Translations under genes and position numbers: made by a program
Notes under the pieces: generated by a model
Databases searched by the model: none
Seen by the model: the letters and a program-made list of their open reading frames with translations, nothing else
What the model was told of the DNA's origin: nothing
Part shown: positions 1 to 11,525 of the stretch, one piece after another
Position numbering within the stretch: position 1 is the stretch's first letter
Layout: each line of letters begins with the position of its first letter
Origin: Bemisia tabaci
Lineage: Eukaryota > Arthropoda > Insecta > Hemiptera > Aleyrodidae
DNA: 64,000 nt
Direction: 5' to 3'
Assembly: GCF_918797505.1 (NCBI RefSeq)
Contig: NC_092802.1
Coordinates: 8,141,480 to 8,205,479 of the forward strand

Positions 1-1587
1 CTTTTGTGGCTAACAACAAGGCGAAAGTAGTCCCATCAAGGGCGTGTTACTGTTAAAAATATAAATGAAAGTTCACAAAAATCAGTCTGATCGGGCGATG
101 TCTTGTCAAATACTAACTAACAAGATACAGAAATTTACTTTTTTCAGTACTTTAAAATAAAATCGGTTGAGTTTTACTCCAATGGTTCTAAGGGTCTATT
201 GAAAGATTGGTTGCGAATTTTGACAAAGAACGGAGGCTTCTTTTAATAAAATTTCACTCAGAAGTTCTAGGCCCATTTTCTCAAAATTCGATTTTGAATT
301 ATTGCTTTTCGCTATCGCGGCGCTTTTTCACCATAGTGCTAAGGGCGCCAATCAGAAATCAAGGTTCTGTGTTGGTTTACATTTGAACCAAGGATTCCAT
401 ATTATATCGAATGAGCAGCCACTAAATCAGTCTTGCTAAGGTATGCAAAGTAAGGCTTGGTTAACGCTCCACATTTCGTTCACTTCGATCACTGATGCCT
501 AAGAGGGCGGTGGGAGATTTATAGATTGCTGAGTTAAACTTAATTAAACAGCGTTGTTGATGACAAGATACGCCTGAAAACAGCACGGTTGTGTGGAAAA
601 TCAGGATGAAGGATGCGCCTCAGCTCATCCTTTCCAGCAAAATTTTTTGAGGCGGAAATTTGCTGGTCGGCTGGTGCGCAGCCGTCCCATAGATCAGTAT
701 GCTGGAAATTTGAGCGTGTAACCGCAATTAAGGACAATCTTTGTAACTTCCGGACTTGATTAATAAGGTCGGATGGTTTTAGTTTCATGGCATGCGGCGC
801 AACCTGTTCCGGGTCAATTGCTCATGAGGTTCGGTAGGATTCGAAGGTGATCCCACGTGGCCGCCGTCTCACTCCTTCCCCTCTCTCTCAGAAAGTATAA
901 CTTGAATCTGCTTGCCAATAAGATGGATTTGTGAGGTGTCACGAGAACAGGGGGCGGACTGGGAGACACGGCGTTTGTAAGATATCCAGCAACCACATAA
1001 CGTGTCTCCGGAGAAGCTTGTGTACATATACCTCGTGTTGCGTGTATGTGAGAGGCTATCGGAGTGTTGCCGTTAACAATAGGGCCGCCGCCAAGTGGGT
1101 CTGCTGGGAAATTCTAACCTTTGCATGGAGGGGGATAAAGTCGCGTCCTTTACCGGGACCGAGTAGGGCCATTCGTATCTTTTTACTAAGGAAAATTGTT
1201 CGCTTTTTGATTGGTTCAACGAGTTATTTAGGCTTATGTGACTTAAGGGCCGTAAATAAAACTAAAGAAGCGGCTCACCGTAACATTGATCTAAGAAGCT
1301 AACATTGACAAAATTCATTACCCGGCGATTAACAAATTTACAATTTTGCATATCTAGAATAACACATACAAACCAATGAAACATGTTAAAAAAGCCTTTG
1401 ATATCACAAGGAGGAGTACGACGTGCATAACTCAAAATGTTGCTGATAACATTATCTTGATTTGTATATATTACGGTACAGGCTCGAGTGTAGCTATTCG
1501 TCGCGACCAAAGAAAGGCAAAAACAGAAATGGGTATTACCATTTATATTTTATTTGATACTTGGCTATAAGGACTTAGGATTAAAGT

Positions 1588-1830
1588 GGGTTGCTTTTGC
1601 AAAAGGACCCAGGGAGATTGCAATGTTGTCGTTGTGCAAAAATTATCCGTGCAATATGTGCATTCATATTGAAAAAAACATGAAATTACGTAGTCAATTT
1701 TGTCTAATTTGAGTTTTTTAGCGAATAAACAGAGACTGTTTAGAGATGATCAAGTATTCCTTCCAGACCAAGGACTGCCCAATCTTCGCAATATTGTAAT
1801 GCACTGGTCCTTTTGAAAAAGCAATTCAAG
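1588..1830. repeat. Foldback MITE of the TTGCAAAAGGAACC family (copy A)
   Basis: The two ends are inverted copies: TTGC(A)TTTTGCAAAA-GGA-CC at the left and GGTCC-TTTT-GAAAA-GCAA at the right, each followed inward by a GCA-CATTGCAATGTTG-type arm. Copy A has dropped bases. The matching element in copy B (15,100-15,357) and those at 35,369-35,627 and 47,963-48,221 show the full form. Length is about 250 bp and there is no coding capacity. Confidence 0.75.
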
Positions 1831-2006
1831 TAAGTCTGTTGGGCCTTATTAAGCCAAGGGTGCGTAACCTCCGTAACTCCGCTGAAACTGTCTACGGCGG
1901 ACCCAGTTCTATGGCACATTACCCTCAAAGAGATATGATGTTATGTGCTTTTATCGCACGTTAGCTAAAAATTCCAACATCCGTTTCAACCGGTGCGTCT
2001 ACACCG

Positions 2007-2147
2007 CCCACCCCCAAAAAAACACAAACACACAACAAAACCCCACCCCACCCCCCCCCCACCCCCCCACCCACCACAACAACCACACACACAAAAAAAA
2101 AAACACACAACAAAAAAAAAAAAAAACACAAAACACAAAACAAAAAA
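2007..2147. repeat. 141-base tract of only A and C
   Basis: Every base in this interval is A or C, in irregular mixed runs of C and A rather than a periodic microsatellite. Copy B has only about ten bases at the equivalent place, between GTGCGTCTAC and GGGTAAA. The two flanks are otherwise homologous. Frames reading through the tract on the minus strand give phenylalanine, valine and glycine runs, which are not a protein. I regard it as a probable sequencing or consensus artefact, with a real low-complexity insertion as the alternative. Confidence 0.85.
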
Positions 2148-2389
2148 TGTTGGGTAAAACGTGCATTATTGATCGTTCTCCAGGGGTTACCACGATACGA
2201 GGATGAAATTCCTGACATTTCCTGATATCCCTCACCATTTTGGTGCAATTTTGTAATGCAGGTATGAGCTGTGGAAAAGACATAATTAGAAATAGTTTTC
2301 AGGCAAATTCGTTGTTTGATTGGACCTTTTACCCAATACTTTGACATTTGGAATTCCTGCTGTGGCAACCTTGCAACGAGGGGAACGTA

Positions 2390-2640
2390 GTTAACCAGGC
2401 ACTCTCTTTTCCACCAGAAAATCGGCGAGCTTTTGTTTGAATGCAGCGCAGCTACGCAATCATAACCTCGTTCAAGTTGAGGGAGATCCACCGCAACACA
2501 CCGATGCTCGATAAGTTGTAATCACCTGAACAAACCGTCCATTAGCTGGTAGATTCTACCGTACAATGGTAATCTTGATGCTTGGAGTGCAGTTTCGAGA
2601 TTCGGCAAACATTGGTGACAGATAACATTGAACTCGACCG
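2390..2640 (-). repeat. Inverted-repeat arm (copy A)
   Basis: The reverse complement of this stretch matches 13,150-13,405 on the plus strand and, in the same orientation as here, 15,825-16,060 in copy B. It includes the sub-motif AACGCCTTCAATTGAGGGTG, partly degraded in this copy. Related motifs recur at 27,250, 36,493, 48,370, 59,505 and 62,478, so the arm is part of a dispersed repeat. Confidence 0.7.
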
Positions 2641-3435
2641 ATTTGAAAATTATTTTTTTATTTTTTTTTTTTTTTTTTTTCTTTCATAAGGATATTTTCC
2701 CGTCGTACCACCCACGCGCAATTTTTCGAACCCACTTTTAATCAGTTTCCTGAAAATTCTCGTTATCCGCCGAAGGAACCTAAATTATCAAGTAGCGGAA
2801 CTTGACCCAAACAATTCCATTTTTTACGAGAATAAATGCATGTTTTCGCTTGCACATGTGTCTACTTTTTTCTCGTAATGAGGACGAGAATTTAGTCAAC
2901 ATTATCAATAAGACAATCCCCCCAAATTATCTTGTAAAAATCAAACTAGCGCGGAAAAAAGTGGCAATAATAACATGCAGTGACGTCTTTGAGAGAGAAT
3001 GTAGTGCCAATGTCCAAGCTATGCAATTGGCCCATTTCAATTACATCTTTGCCTAACTCTGAACGTCACTCACCTCGTTTTCCAATGCTAGCTCTAATGA
3101 AAATCCTCCGTCATGTTATTTTTCACTCAAGGCGTGAACTGAGCCGGAGCGGCGAGTTGAGAGTATTGTCAATCGGGGGACAATGACCCGTTTTGACACA
3201 CCCCTCCTTACCCCATGTGGGCCTCAGCCTCCATCCAGAGCGACCCCCCCCACCTCTTGCGGACCGAGATTCGCGTTTGCGTCCAGTATCATTAGTCAGC
3301 GCACGCGAATCGATAGTTGCTACCCGTTGCCTGCTGCAGTGAATTACCCCTGTTGGTTACTTATTACTTATTACAATTTTTACACTGTCCGAGGGCACAT
3401 TGTGGCCCCTATTAGCGCATGTTTGGAATCGCAAC

Positions 3436-3660
3436 CCACATGGAACAAAAACAACAATTGACTTAGAATTCCAGACTTGACAACATTGCAAGAAAAAAAT
3501 ATCATCGATTCCTCGGATTTTGTATGATCCACACGCAATCCGTGAAAATATTAAGAGGCTTGGTTCTTGATTAGCTAGATCTGATTGAAATCAGCAGTTA
3601 CTTTTTCTTGTTGATGGTTTTTAGAGATGGATTTCGATCAAGCGTTTTTTTTCAGCGCAG
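3436..3660. mobile_element. CACTGG-end MITE (copy A)
   Basis: This is the degraded counterpart of the element at 16,868-17,100. Internally it has GATTCAATCGGATTTTTGC-type sequence followed by its inverse, and it ends in TTTTTTTCAGCGCAG. In this copy the ends have lost bases, in keeping with the indel noise across copy A. There is no coding capacity. Confidence 0.65.
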
Positions 3661-5009
3661 CCAAGTTGTTCAAAATTTTATTACAATTGATTCGGGAATA
3701 GGTAGCGGAAAAAAATGTATGCACAAGTTTTTGCTGTATTGTAACCTATTCGTTCGAACAAAAATTATCATATAGTATAATTTTATGAACCAGACAAAGT
3801 TGCAGAGCCATGACGATATTTTCAACAATATTTCAATTGTAATCAAAGCAAGCAAATTCGGTGAAACTTCCATACCACGACTTTGGTTTGTGAGTTTCAG
3901 GACTTCCCTCATATTATCTGTTTTAATTGGACAACTTCTCTCACCCGGCAATTCTTAACAATCTGTCGTGATTTTTCCTCTTTGTGTAGGAAAATTCGTG
4001 AAATCACTGAATTTTGTTGATTTCTTCACCGTTTACAAAAAATAAATTAGAAGTGGAGAATCTGAAAACACCCGCAAACGAGTGCGAGGTTTGGGAGTTC
4101 CCATCAAAATGCACTATAGAGAAAGACCTCGCGACCTTTGACATTTGCAGCTAGGCCACATCACCTGTCCTAGGCTGCGAAAAAGTATGAAGGTCCTTTA
4201 TGCACAATGCAGCTTCAAATATATATATGAATTTCCAGTTGAGCAAGTCACTATTTGGAAAAATTGACTAATCAAAATCTAATTAAATAAAATAAAATAG
4301 AAACAATCATTTATCACGAGACACACATGAAAAGTTAACTTTTTGACGTTCTAATGATACGGCCTAATTATGCTGGTTGTATTCCGGTCTTCTCCAGAAT
4401 CGGTGTGTACATGGGGAATGACCTTCAGTTTTCAGCAAAAATTAAATTTTAGTTTGTCCAAACATTGTGGGCTTTCTTATGAATCTATGTCGTGAGAAAG
4501 GGACAGTTTCCAGTGCTGACAACACACTAAATTTTCCTGTTTCAATGAATTCAATTGTTCTCCAGTGTTAATTAAATGAAAGATTGATCTTTTCAATCGA
4601 CAACAAATGATGGTTATTGGACTTGATTTAGTGGTACGTCTACGAATATTAATATCGAACCTGGTACAAACGTACACAAACACAGAAACCTGTTTCTGAT
4701 TCGCGCCCTTTGCACATGGTTTGTAAGATGCATTCACGTGTCGTAAGAAGGACTCAAGACAAAGTACGAATTTAAGCACTTGATACTGTTTTCTTAACAG
4801 AATTTTACATAAAACCGATTCACAAGAACGAAAATTACATGAAAACCACCTCCTAACAAAGCTTATTTAACGTTCTTATTTCACATGGTTACGAGGAGAA
4901 TTCGAAACTGCCGTAATAAGAAATCTAACTCTTTATGAGTCAAATGCGCATACAGCGGTTTCGCAAGCTGCCTTCAGCGCGCAATGTTCATTTCCCACAT
5001 GTCTTTTTC

Positions 5010-5310
5010 ACAATTAGGCTAATATGCTATAGCATGAGCGAACGCGTCCCGATTGAGGTTGCCAGATTTTTGATTATCGCAGAGACTGTCCTGATAACGT
5101 TAGCGCGCGCTGCGAATCACGCAGAGCATTGCGTTTTCATGCGGCGGGTGGTTACAATTCACGCACCAAGCATCTTAAATTATAGGGACGGAGACGATTA
5201 CCGGTTAATTTTCGTTGCTGCGCATCGAGTTGTACGTGAATTTTAGGATAATTAAACCTGTATCAGATGCGCAAATTCGTACTTGTACTAGTGGGTTCCT
5301 GTAAGTTGTA
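5010..5310. repeat. Segment with a third copy elsewhere (copy A)
   Basis: This part of the duplication is also found as a separate, cleaner copy at 50,175-50,470, and more divergently at 62,215-62,330. Landmarks are TATCGCAGAGACTGTC and GTGCGCATCGTGTT. The outside copies act as a reference and show that many differences between copies A and B are losses or gains of single bases in A or B. Confidence 0.75.
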
Positions 5311-6560
5311 TTTCCATGAGTCTTTTACTAGATTTGTATACCGGTCAGTGACTAACTTTTAATAAATTCAATAATTGACATGAACGCATTCCGCACCTGA
5401 GGTTACGTTAGTTTGTTTGGTTTTAAACCAAGAGTGGCTATTCAATCGAATGACGTCGTATCAATCAGTGTCTATCGGCGGAGATGCAACGTCGCGTCGG
5501 AGCTGAAGATTGGTCGGTCGTACGCCGGTCTGAGTCAAAAGTTGTGCACGGCGTTGACCCTGGAGCGCATGCGTTACCCAGAGCCACATTCGGTGATATG
5601 GCTGGCTAAGCTCGGATTAGCCGTTAACTAGGCTCATCACGTGGACTAACGAACTGGGCTTCGTACAGGAAGTTTTCGGATAATCTCGACTCGGTTTCAT
5701 TCATAACCGAACTATTGCCACAAGTGTTTTAGAATTTTTATAACTCCTACAGATTATCAACAATGTATCTTTTGGATTCTCCCATTTTAGGTCGAACTAG
5801 GGTCCACAAACGCAAAGCAAAACGAATCTTCTAGGTTTCATTTTTGAAAACACCTACTGACGCTTTTAATGAAAGAGGGCACACGCATCTGACGGGCAAA
5901 ATGTTTAGTAGGCGCATTTTCTTTCAAGTTGGAAGAGATAACTCGGATTGGCAATTACCTGCCCTTACTTTATGACTTGTGGTTTAGCACTGCGGGACGC
6001 GTCGTGCAACGTCCCCCCTAGGACCGTAGGGGCGACTTCCCCAAGGAAATCCCTGTATTATCCTCGGAATTTTAGGGACGTAGGAGTCGCAAAGTTAATT
6101 TTTCCAAAACAACGCTTTCGAATCTCCTATGTATATCAAAATGAGATCCGCACCCGCTCCTAATTTTAAAACCAGGAAACTCTCCCAAAATATCCAACAA
6201 TGCGTTATATCTTATCGACTCAACAAAAGGTGATAGGCTGTTCGGTCCTGTGTTGAGAATCGTTGAAAATGTTATGATTCTGCTTTTAACTATGTGATGG
6301 GTACATACCCTTTTTGATAATTACATGGAATTAAGTTTTGGAATAAATAATCGAGATTTAGGGTTAAAAGGGCAGCCAACCTATCGACACAAACCCGACA
6401 CTGCCATCTTAGATTCAACCACCATACTAAGATGGCCAAGAATGTTCGTAACTGAGCTTCTTCTGCAAAAAATAGTAAAATATGCAAAAAAATAAGTAAA
6501 ATATTGCTTTTACAAAGAGCGGCGTTAAAGAATTGTTACATATAAATCTGTGGATACTTG

Positions 6561-6694
6561 GAATACGAAGGTTGGCAGCCCTTATGAGCCCTAAAAGTTT
6601 GTGACCTAACCCCAAAATTGCAAAAGTTTGAATTCGAACGGTTGGCAGCCCTTTTGAGCCTAAAGCTTTGTGACCTAACCCAAAAATTGCAAAC
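6561..6694 (+). repeat. Local tandem duplication of about 67 bp, only in copy A
   Basis: Two consecutive units (6,561-6,629 and 6,630-6,694) share GGTTGGCAGCCCTT, GTGACCTAACCC and AAAATTGCAAA. Copy B has one unit, at about 20,027-20,095. It is a discrete difference between the copies that is not explained by random base-level noise. Confidence 0.8.
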
Positions 6695-7210
6695 AGTCCC
6701 CGTGCTTCCATATGAGTACTTTATTATGGTCTCAGAAATATTTGAACACTTGATACCTGATTCAGTCAGAAACGACGTTATGTACCATTAAAGTACTCCT
6801 CTCTGGTGACGACTGTTTTTACACGGAAAATCTCTCTATATCGCGGAATCGGCCGTGGCCGGTTCCCTGAGTTGCGTTTACAGAGAGAAGGTACTGTGTT
6901 TCCCTGTGCACATGAGTGTATTAGGATGGGCTAAAATTTGCAGAGTTGCCACAGATTTAGGAAAATGAAATTTCCTGACAATTTTTCCTGATTTCCCTGA
7001 CACATTTGTAAACTACTTGACATTGAAGCTGTGACGGTATTGGTTAAGAGGCATAGTAGAAAATAGTTTCCAGGCAAAATTTCCAGTTCAAAATCTCAAA
7101 CCCTATTCTAGAAAGCAAAAATGAAGATGATTTAATAAATTTTCCCTGACATCTGGTTTTCCCTGGCTATGGCAGCTGATTTGATGTTCCCAAATGCATG
7201 CATATGGGCT

Positions 7211-7220
7211 AACCTCCATT

Positions 7221-7256
<36 letters not shown>

Positions 7257-7440
7257 TTGAGAGGTTTAGTGGCTTCTATTCCTTTCGGAATCTACAGCCA
7301 TCTATAGGCACTATTTATTGTCCGAAGACATCAGGGAGTTTGGTAGCCATCCATGCTCGGGCTTACAAATTTTCACGGAATTAAGGCCGAGCGAATTCTG
7401 CTTACAGATCCACTCGTCATTTCCATGAAAATTTGTTCGG
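7211..7440 (-). mobile_element. 5'-truncated tRNA-derived SINE (copy A)
   Basis: Read on the minus strand, this is the tail part of the SINE that is complete at 45,359-45,642: a conserved body followed by an A tail, seen here as a T run at about 7,211-7,253. The tRNA-like head is missing, and homology stops just after the sequence equivalent to TTTGTCGCCA. No clear target duplication is visible. Confidence 0.85.
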
Positions 7441-7559
7441 CCATGAAAATTACTCGTCACGTCCGTTCTCTCCCTATATCAGCACACGAGTCTAATCCTT
7501 TCCAGGAATCGGCACGTTTTAAAAATACATTACCTCGAAACTTAATTTTCGCATACTAC

Positions 7560-7960
7560 CGCATAGCGCGGCGGGCAGCGCGGCGCACTCCAAACGAAAC
7601 CTTGCCTACTGACACCACCGCAATCCGGGGGCGATCGTGGATTTACGGACCACTCGCAAAGGGCCGTAATGCCTGCCGCCTGCAGTTGGATTTACGACCT
7701 ATTGATCAATAACAACTTCAAGTTTGACCCATTCAAAACTGGGACGTGCAACGCTCGCGCTTAATCGAGCCATTGCAATTCATTGCTTCCAGGGGGGCGT
7801 CTCGGCGCGGGGGAGGGGCGGGGGGGCAAGGGTGCAGCGTGCAGCAGTACCGGCATGACTCCTCCCCCAAGGTCGCAGCGAGAATTGACGGGGGGGGAGG
7901 GGAGAGAAAAGGGTTTGTAGCAAAAGACTCTCGAACTCAGTCCTGAATTACGCCGACGAG
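7560..7960. other. GC- and CpG-rich patch (copy A)
   Basis: The local composition is sharply higher in G and C, with many CpGs such as GCGCGGCGGGCAGCGCGGCG, plus purine runs such as GGGGGGGAGGGGAG. Copy B holds the equivalent at 20,935-21,335. I see no TATA box, initiator or open frame conserved between the two copies, so calling it a promoter would be speculation. Confidence 0.5.
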
Positions 7961-7992
7961 ATTTGGACGCGATCACAGAGGGAACCTTTATG

Positions 7993-8249
7993 CTGCGTGT
8001 AAGGAAAAACGCCGTATGAACTGCAGACGTTGCAAATTTCTTTCAGTAAAAATGCAATTTACTGACAAAGTTGTGAATATTTCTTTCCAAAATTTACACA
8101 ATGTCTTACGCAATTTAATCTAATTGTTCTGATAAGTTGTATTAAAGGGAAAAATATGCATAAATTTCGTCAAACAAAAATACATTGTATTATCGAAGGA
8201 AATATGGCAAACTCTCGAATGTTCATACGGCGTTCTTCTTAGCACGGCG
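7993..8249. mobile_element. MITE of the CTGCCGTGCTAAGG family (copy A)
   Basis: About 255 bp long with terminal inverted repeats of about 50 bp. The left end is CTGC-GTG-TAAGGAAAAACGCC followed by GTATGAAC; the right end is GTTCATACGGCGTTCTTC followed by TTAGCACGGC. The AT-rich interior has no open frame. The same family recurs at 10,070, 21,359, 29,661, 32,472, 35,203, 36,081, 37,819, 42,587, 58,003, 60,098, 60,908 and 61,463, making it the most frequent element in the window. Confidence 0.9.
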
Positions 8250-8521
8250 ATAATAATGCCGGTCTTAGGACAAACGTCTATGCTCATTTAGACGGCTGCT
8301 ACATTCCCTGTAAGAAAAATAGGGTTTCCTCTTCATCTTTGTGTATTTTTTTTTCTTCGAAAGTCCCACAGGATTTTATTCGTAGGTAAACTAACTGGTC
8401 TGAAAATTTTGACGAAAAATATTTGTAACTTTTCCAGAAAATCCAAATTCTTTCGGTGGAAATTCGGCCATGTTGGAAGGTTTATACGTCCTTCTTTCTT
8501 GGTAAAAGGGTTGTCGATGCC

Positions 8522-8786
8522 ATATGAATCAGTGAGAACGAAAACACACCAACTCAGTAACTCGAAAATGCTCAATTTCCATTATAGACAGTTGATTTAC
8601 ATGAAGGTCATTGAAGTTAGCGCATATGTTCCAACTTGGACCTTTAAAGTGTCAATAAGTGCTTGTCTTTTGGCAGGAAAAATCTTTTTCTTCAACTAAC
8701 TTCTCCACCTATTCTGCAGTTTAGTGTGTGTCTTGATTATTTTCATTTTTCCGAATTGGTGTGTTTTTGTTCTCACTGATTCATAT
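8522..8786. mobile_element. Foldback element at the edge of copy A
   Basis: The arms at 8,522-8,554 and 8,754-8,786 are inverted copies: ATATGAATCAGTGAGAACGA versus TCTCACTGATTCATAT, each continuing into the motif for ACACACCAA. The left arm begins within about 7 bases of where copies A and B stop matching. This element is absent from the end of copy B. Confidence 0.7.
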
Positions 8787-10069
8787 AAGAATGTAAAGAG
8801 AGAGGACAACGTGACGAAATACAGAGGACCGACCAAAATTAAAACTGTACGAAAATAAATTTAAGCTTAGCTTTGTTCCGGTGTTGACACAAGACTCCCT
8901 TGTTGGGAGCACTTCATAACTTCCTCGAAATTAAATTAGAAAACTTTGAATCAAAAGGAGTAGAGAGCTTTGACTAATGACTGTTTTGAAACTTTTTTTA
9001 TTATTTTACCCGTCAATTAATAATCTCGTTTCTGCTCGAATAGTTTTATTCCTATAAAACTGATCGAAATTGCTTGACACCGCAAACAAGCCACAAGCTA
9101 GGCTGTAACGCGGTTTACCTATCGCTATTGCTTCCGCAAGTTTTCGAACTTCACTTGTGTTCTTGAACGTGGGATGGTCTCATTTAATTTATTTTGCTTC
9201 CGCGAATTCCTCCATTATTTTTATTTTTTAAACTTTTCATTGAAAAATTCTCCCGGCGTATGATACATTTTTATAGCTATTCTGCGTGAAGCATATCGAT
9301 AGCTAAATTCTATTTGCCGTGTTTAGACTTTGTCCGGAGGTGGCTACCGCCAACCATGATACTAGAAAATTCTTAAAGCCAAACTTTTCGGGAAGAATGC
9401 TTTTGATTGACTGAGGAACACATCAAGAGCACTTCAAAATCTGAACAATGTCAAATGCACTCGTACCGTTTTCTTGAATCACCCTTTGTAAGTCACTTTC
9501 GGACAATAAACACCCTTTAGAGAGAGTGTTTAGCACGTGGTGCTTCATGCAACAATTATTCGGCCGGACTTCAAGACATCATTTTTCCTGACATTGATTG
9601 GATCTTGATACGACTGAAAAATTCGCTCCAGTTTCCGACAGAGCATTGAGAGTTTTTTTTTCTTCTTCTTCTTTTTTTTCTGAAAAATTGATAGCTTGTG
9701 GCATTTTGTATTTAAAATTCGAGAGCAAAAAAGAGTCACTTTTCTTCACGTGTAGCACTTCAATCTCTTTCGGAAAGGAAAAATGAAGCGAATTTTCACC
9801 TAATCACTGAGCTCAAACCTCTCGGTTTCACAGTTTTTTTCATCACAACGATTCGGAAAACGATGAAAGTGATATGATAGGGCAGTCAAGTCGCTATTTC
9901 CTCTCATTTTCTACTAGTGTTCGATCAATTTAATTCGATATCTTAATGAGGAATCGTTGCTTGTTAACTACAGATAACATGAATAATGAGATTCGATTCG
10001 TTGATTCTGAAGATATAATTTCGACTTCCGTATTGGTTTCATATACGAGGAGTGGAAAGAGATCCAAGG
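8787..10069. other. No gene recognised
   Basis: AT-rich sequence with short T-rich runs near 9,652-9,680. A short motif GTGGCTACCGCCA at 9,341-9,353 recurs at about 30,677-30,689. I see no RNA gene, repeat boundary or conserved open frame. Confidence 0.5.
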
Positions 10070-10293
10070 GAGTCTTAGAACACCGTATGAGCCCTCAGAT
10101 GTTGCCAAATTTCCTTTGATAAAAACAGAATTTACTGGGAAAATTGTAAATGTTTTTCCGCGAAATTTTCAGAAAATGTGGTACGCAATTTAATCTTAAA
10201 TATCTGAAAATTTCAAGGGAAAGTTTGCTTTAATTGCGTTAAAAATTCACGTTTAATCAAGAAAAATTTGGTAACTCTCGAATGTTCTTACAT
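10070..10293. mobile_element. Degenerate MITE of the CTGCCGTGCTAAGG family
   Basis: The left end, starting near CACCGTATGAGCCCTCAGA and GTTGCCAAATTTCC, and the right end, near GGTAACTCTCGAATGTTC, match the family interior and sub-terminal arms. The outermost 15-20 bases of both ends have decayed. Confidence 0.75.
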
Positions 10294-10391
10294 TCTTTAC
10301 ACCTGGAACCTTGGGGAACCTGGAATTTTGAAGACCTTCTCCAAAATTTTCTAAGGAATCCGCAACAACGTTATCTTGTAAAACCAGTTAA

Positions 10392-10831
10392 GGTGATGCG
10401 ATGGACGCCATATTTTGTGTCAGAACGGCATGCGATACATCGCATCAATTGGTTCCATTTTTTCAGCTACTCGTCATTTTTCTCCAATTTTGAGATCGCA
10501 ATTTTGTTGTCAGGAGACTTGAGCACTCACTTACCAATTTTAACAAAGAAATTCAACGTAATAAAGGCGTGGGTTTTTCAGAGAGAAAACGTCGCATTCG
10601 ATACTGATATGGAATCAGCACTCGAATGCAATATTACCTCTCTAAAACAACAACGCCTGTATTACGTTGAATTTCTTTGTTAAAATTGGTAAGTGAGTGC
10701 TTTAGTCTCCTGACAACAGAATTGCGATCCCAAAATTGGAGAAAAATGACGAGTAGCTAAAAAAATGGAACCAATTGATGCGATGTATCGTATGCCGTTC
10801 TGACACAAAATATGGCGTCCATCGAATCACC
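10392..10831. mobile_element. 440-bp palindromic MITE flanked by TTAA
   Basis: TTAA stands immediately outside both ends (10,388-10,391 and 10,832-10,835). The ends are inverted: GGTGATGCGATGGACGCCAT at the left, and ATGGCGTCCATCGAATCACC at the right. Inverted homology continues inward for about 200 bp per arm, so nearly the whole element can fold back. A TTAA target is typical of piggyBac-type transposition, but the ends do not show the usual piggyBac C-runs, so the transposase source is unknown. An open frame of 133 codons crosses the element but is an accident of the palindrome. Confidence 0.85.
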
Positions 10832-10904
10832 TTAAATTTTTCAGTTTGTGGCTTGATTCCTTTCTGCTCAATGCAATCCAAGTGTAGTCGGACGTCAAAA
10901 TTCG

Positions 10905-11130
10905 TTCATGGTTTAGCGACCCGTTCTCCCCGACGACAACAACAACGACAACGACCCTACATCCCTGGGGACGCGCGAGGCGGGGTAGGGCGGTGCGGGC
11001 GTCGCTCGGATTCCACAGCCCTCGGGAGGGGGTGCGGGGGCGGGGGGGAGGGGCGCACGTGGACGATACTGGGCGCCCTTCCGCACGACGGGACGTCGGA
11101 GAGAATTAAAACGCATCATTTAAGTGGGTC
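10905..11130. other. GC-rich patch
   Basis: Strong G and C enrichment, including a G-rich run at about 11,020-11,055 and several CpGs. A CA-rich stretch (CACACACACAG) follows at 11,190-11,225. No promoter element or conserved frame is seen. Confidence 0.45.
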
Positions 11131-11337
11131 ACCGTGTGGAGTACCTGACGTGACCGGAAGGAAGCCGCACCGGGGGTTCTCACACCTCTCCGTCCACCAC
11201 ACACACAGCCTCACACACAGCCTCTTGATAACACTCCCACGCATGGGAATACGCAAGCCTGGATGTGCAGATTAGAGGACCTTTATGGAGAGAGAATCGA
11301 CACTGGGTCACATGGAGACGCTGAAGAAATAGATGAA

Positions 11338-11525
11338 ATGGATCGCGTTAAGTAGAAAGGATCCAAGGCACATTAGCTATTGCCGAATTCAACCACCCAA
11401 TTCAACTTTTTTTAGGAAAACGTTTGCGCAGATCCCTTTGAAAATTTTCAGGAATTTGCTTCGTACTATGCAGAAAATTTACTGAGTTTTCACAAAAATC
11501 CGCACAACCGTTTTCATGTAAGTAA
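11338..11525 (-). mobile_element. Partial MITE of the GGACCGCGTTTAGC family
   Basis: The plus strand here resembles the reverse complement of the complete element at 26,270-26,526, sharing CGCGTTAAG-AGAAAGGA, AATTTGCTTCG, CAGAAAATTTACTGA and CCGCACAACCGTTTTCAT. The far terminus is not recognisable. Confidence 0.6.

Larger units (their letters stand above)
1..8515. repeat. Copy A of an 8.5-kb direct duplication, open at the left edge
   Basis: This stretch aligns end to end with about 13,470-21,874 in the same orientation. The match stops abruptly after 8,515 (copy B leaves the alignment after 21,874), and the left boundary lies outside the window. Differences are mostly single-base insertions or deletions scattered every few tens of bases, often of C or A, rather than substitutions. 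No gene is recognisable inside it. Open frames here differ between the copies, so none is supported as coding. It contains a foldback MITE, a CACTGG MITE, a truncated SINE, a GC-rich patch and one copy of the MITE that begins CTGCCGTGCTAAGG. It may be a true segmental duplication or an assembly duplicate of unpolished sequence. Confidence 0.9.

Noticed and set aside
1961..2491. A 176-codon frame on the minus strand, the longest in the window
   Set aside because: Half of it is the complement of the A/C-only tract, giving runs of F, V and G. It is absent from copy B and resembles no protein.
7560..7960. CpG-rich patch as the promoter of a host gene
   Set aside because: No downstream exon, TATA or initiator; the patch is duplicated with the repeat-rich unit.
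10775..11275. A 166-codon plus-strand frame
   Set aside because: It starts inside the TTAA-flanked palindrome and runs through a GC-rich patch and CA repeats. No domain or conserved stretch.
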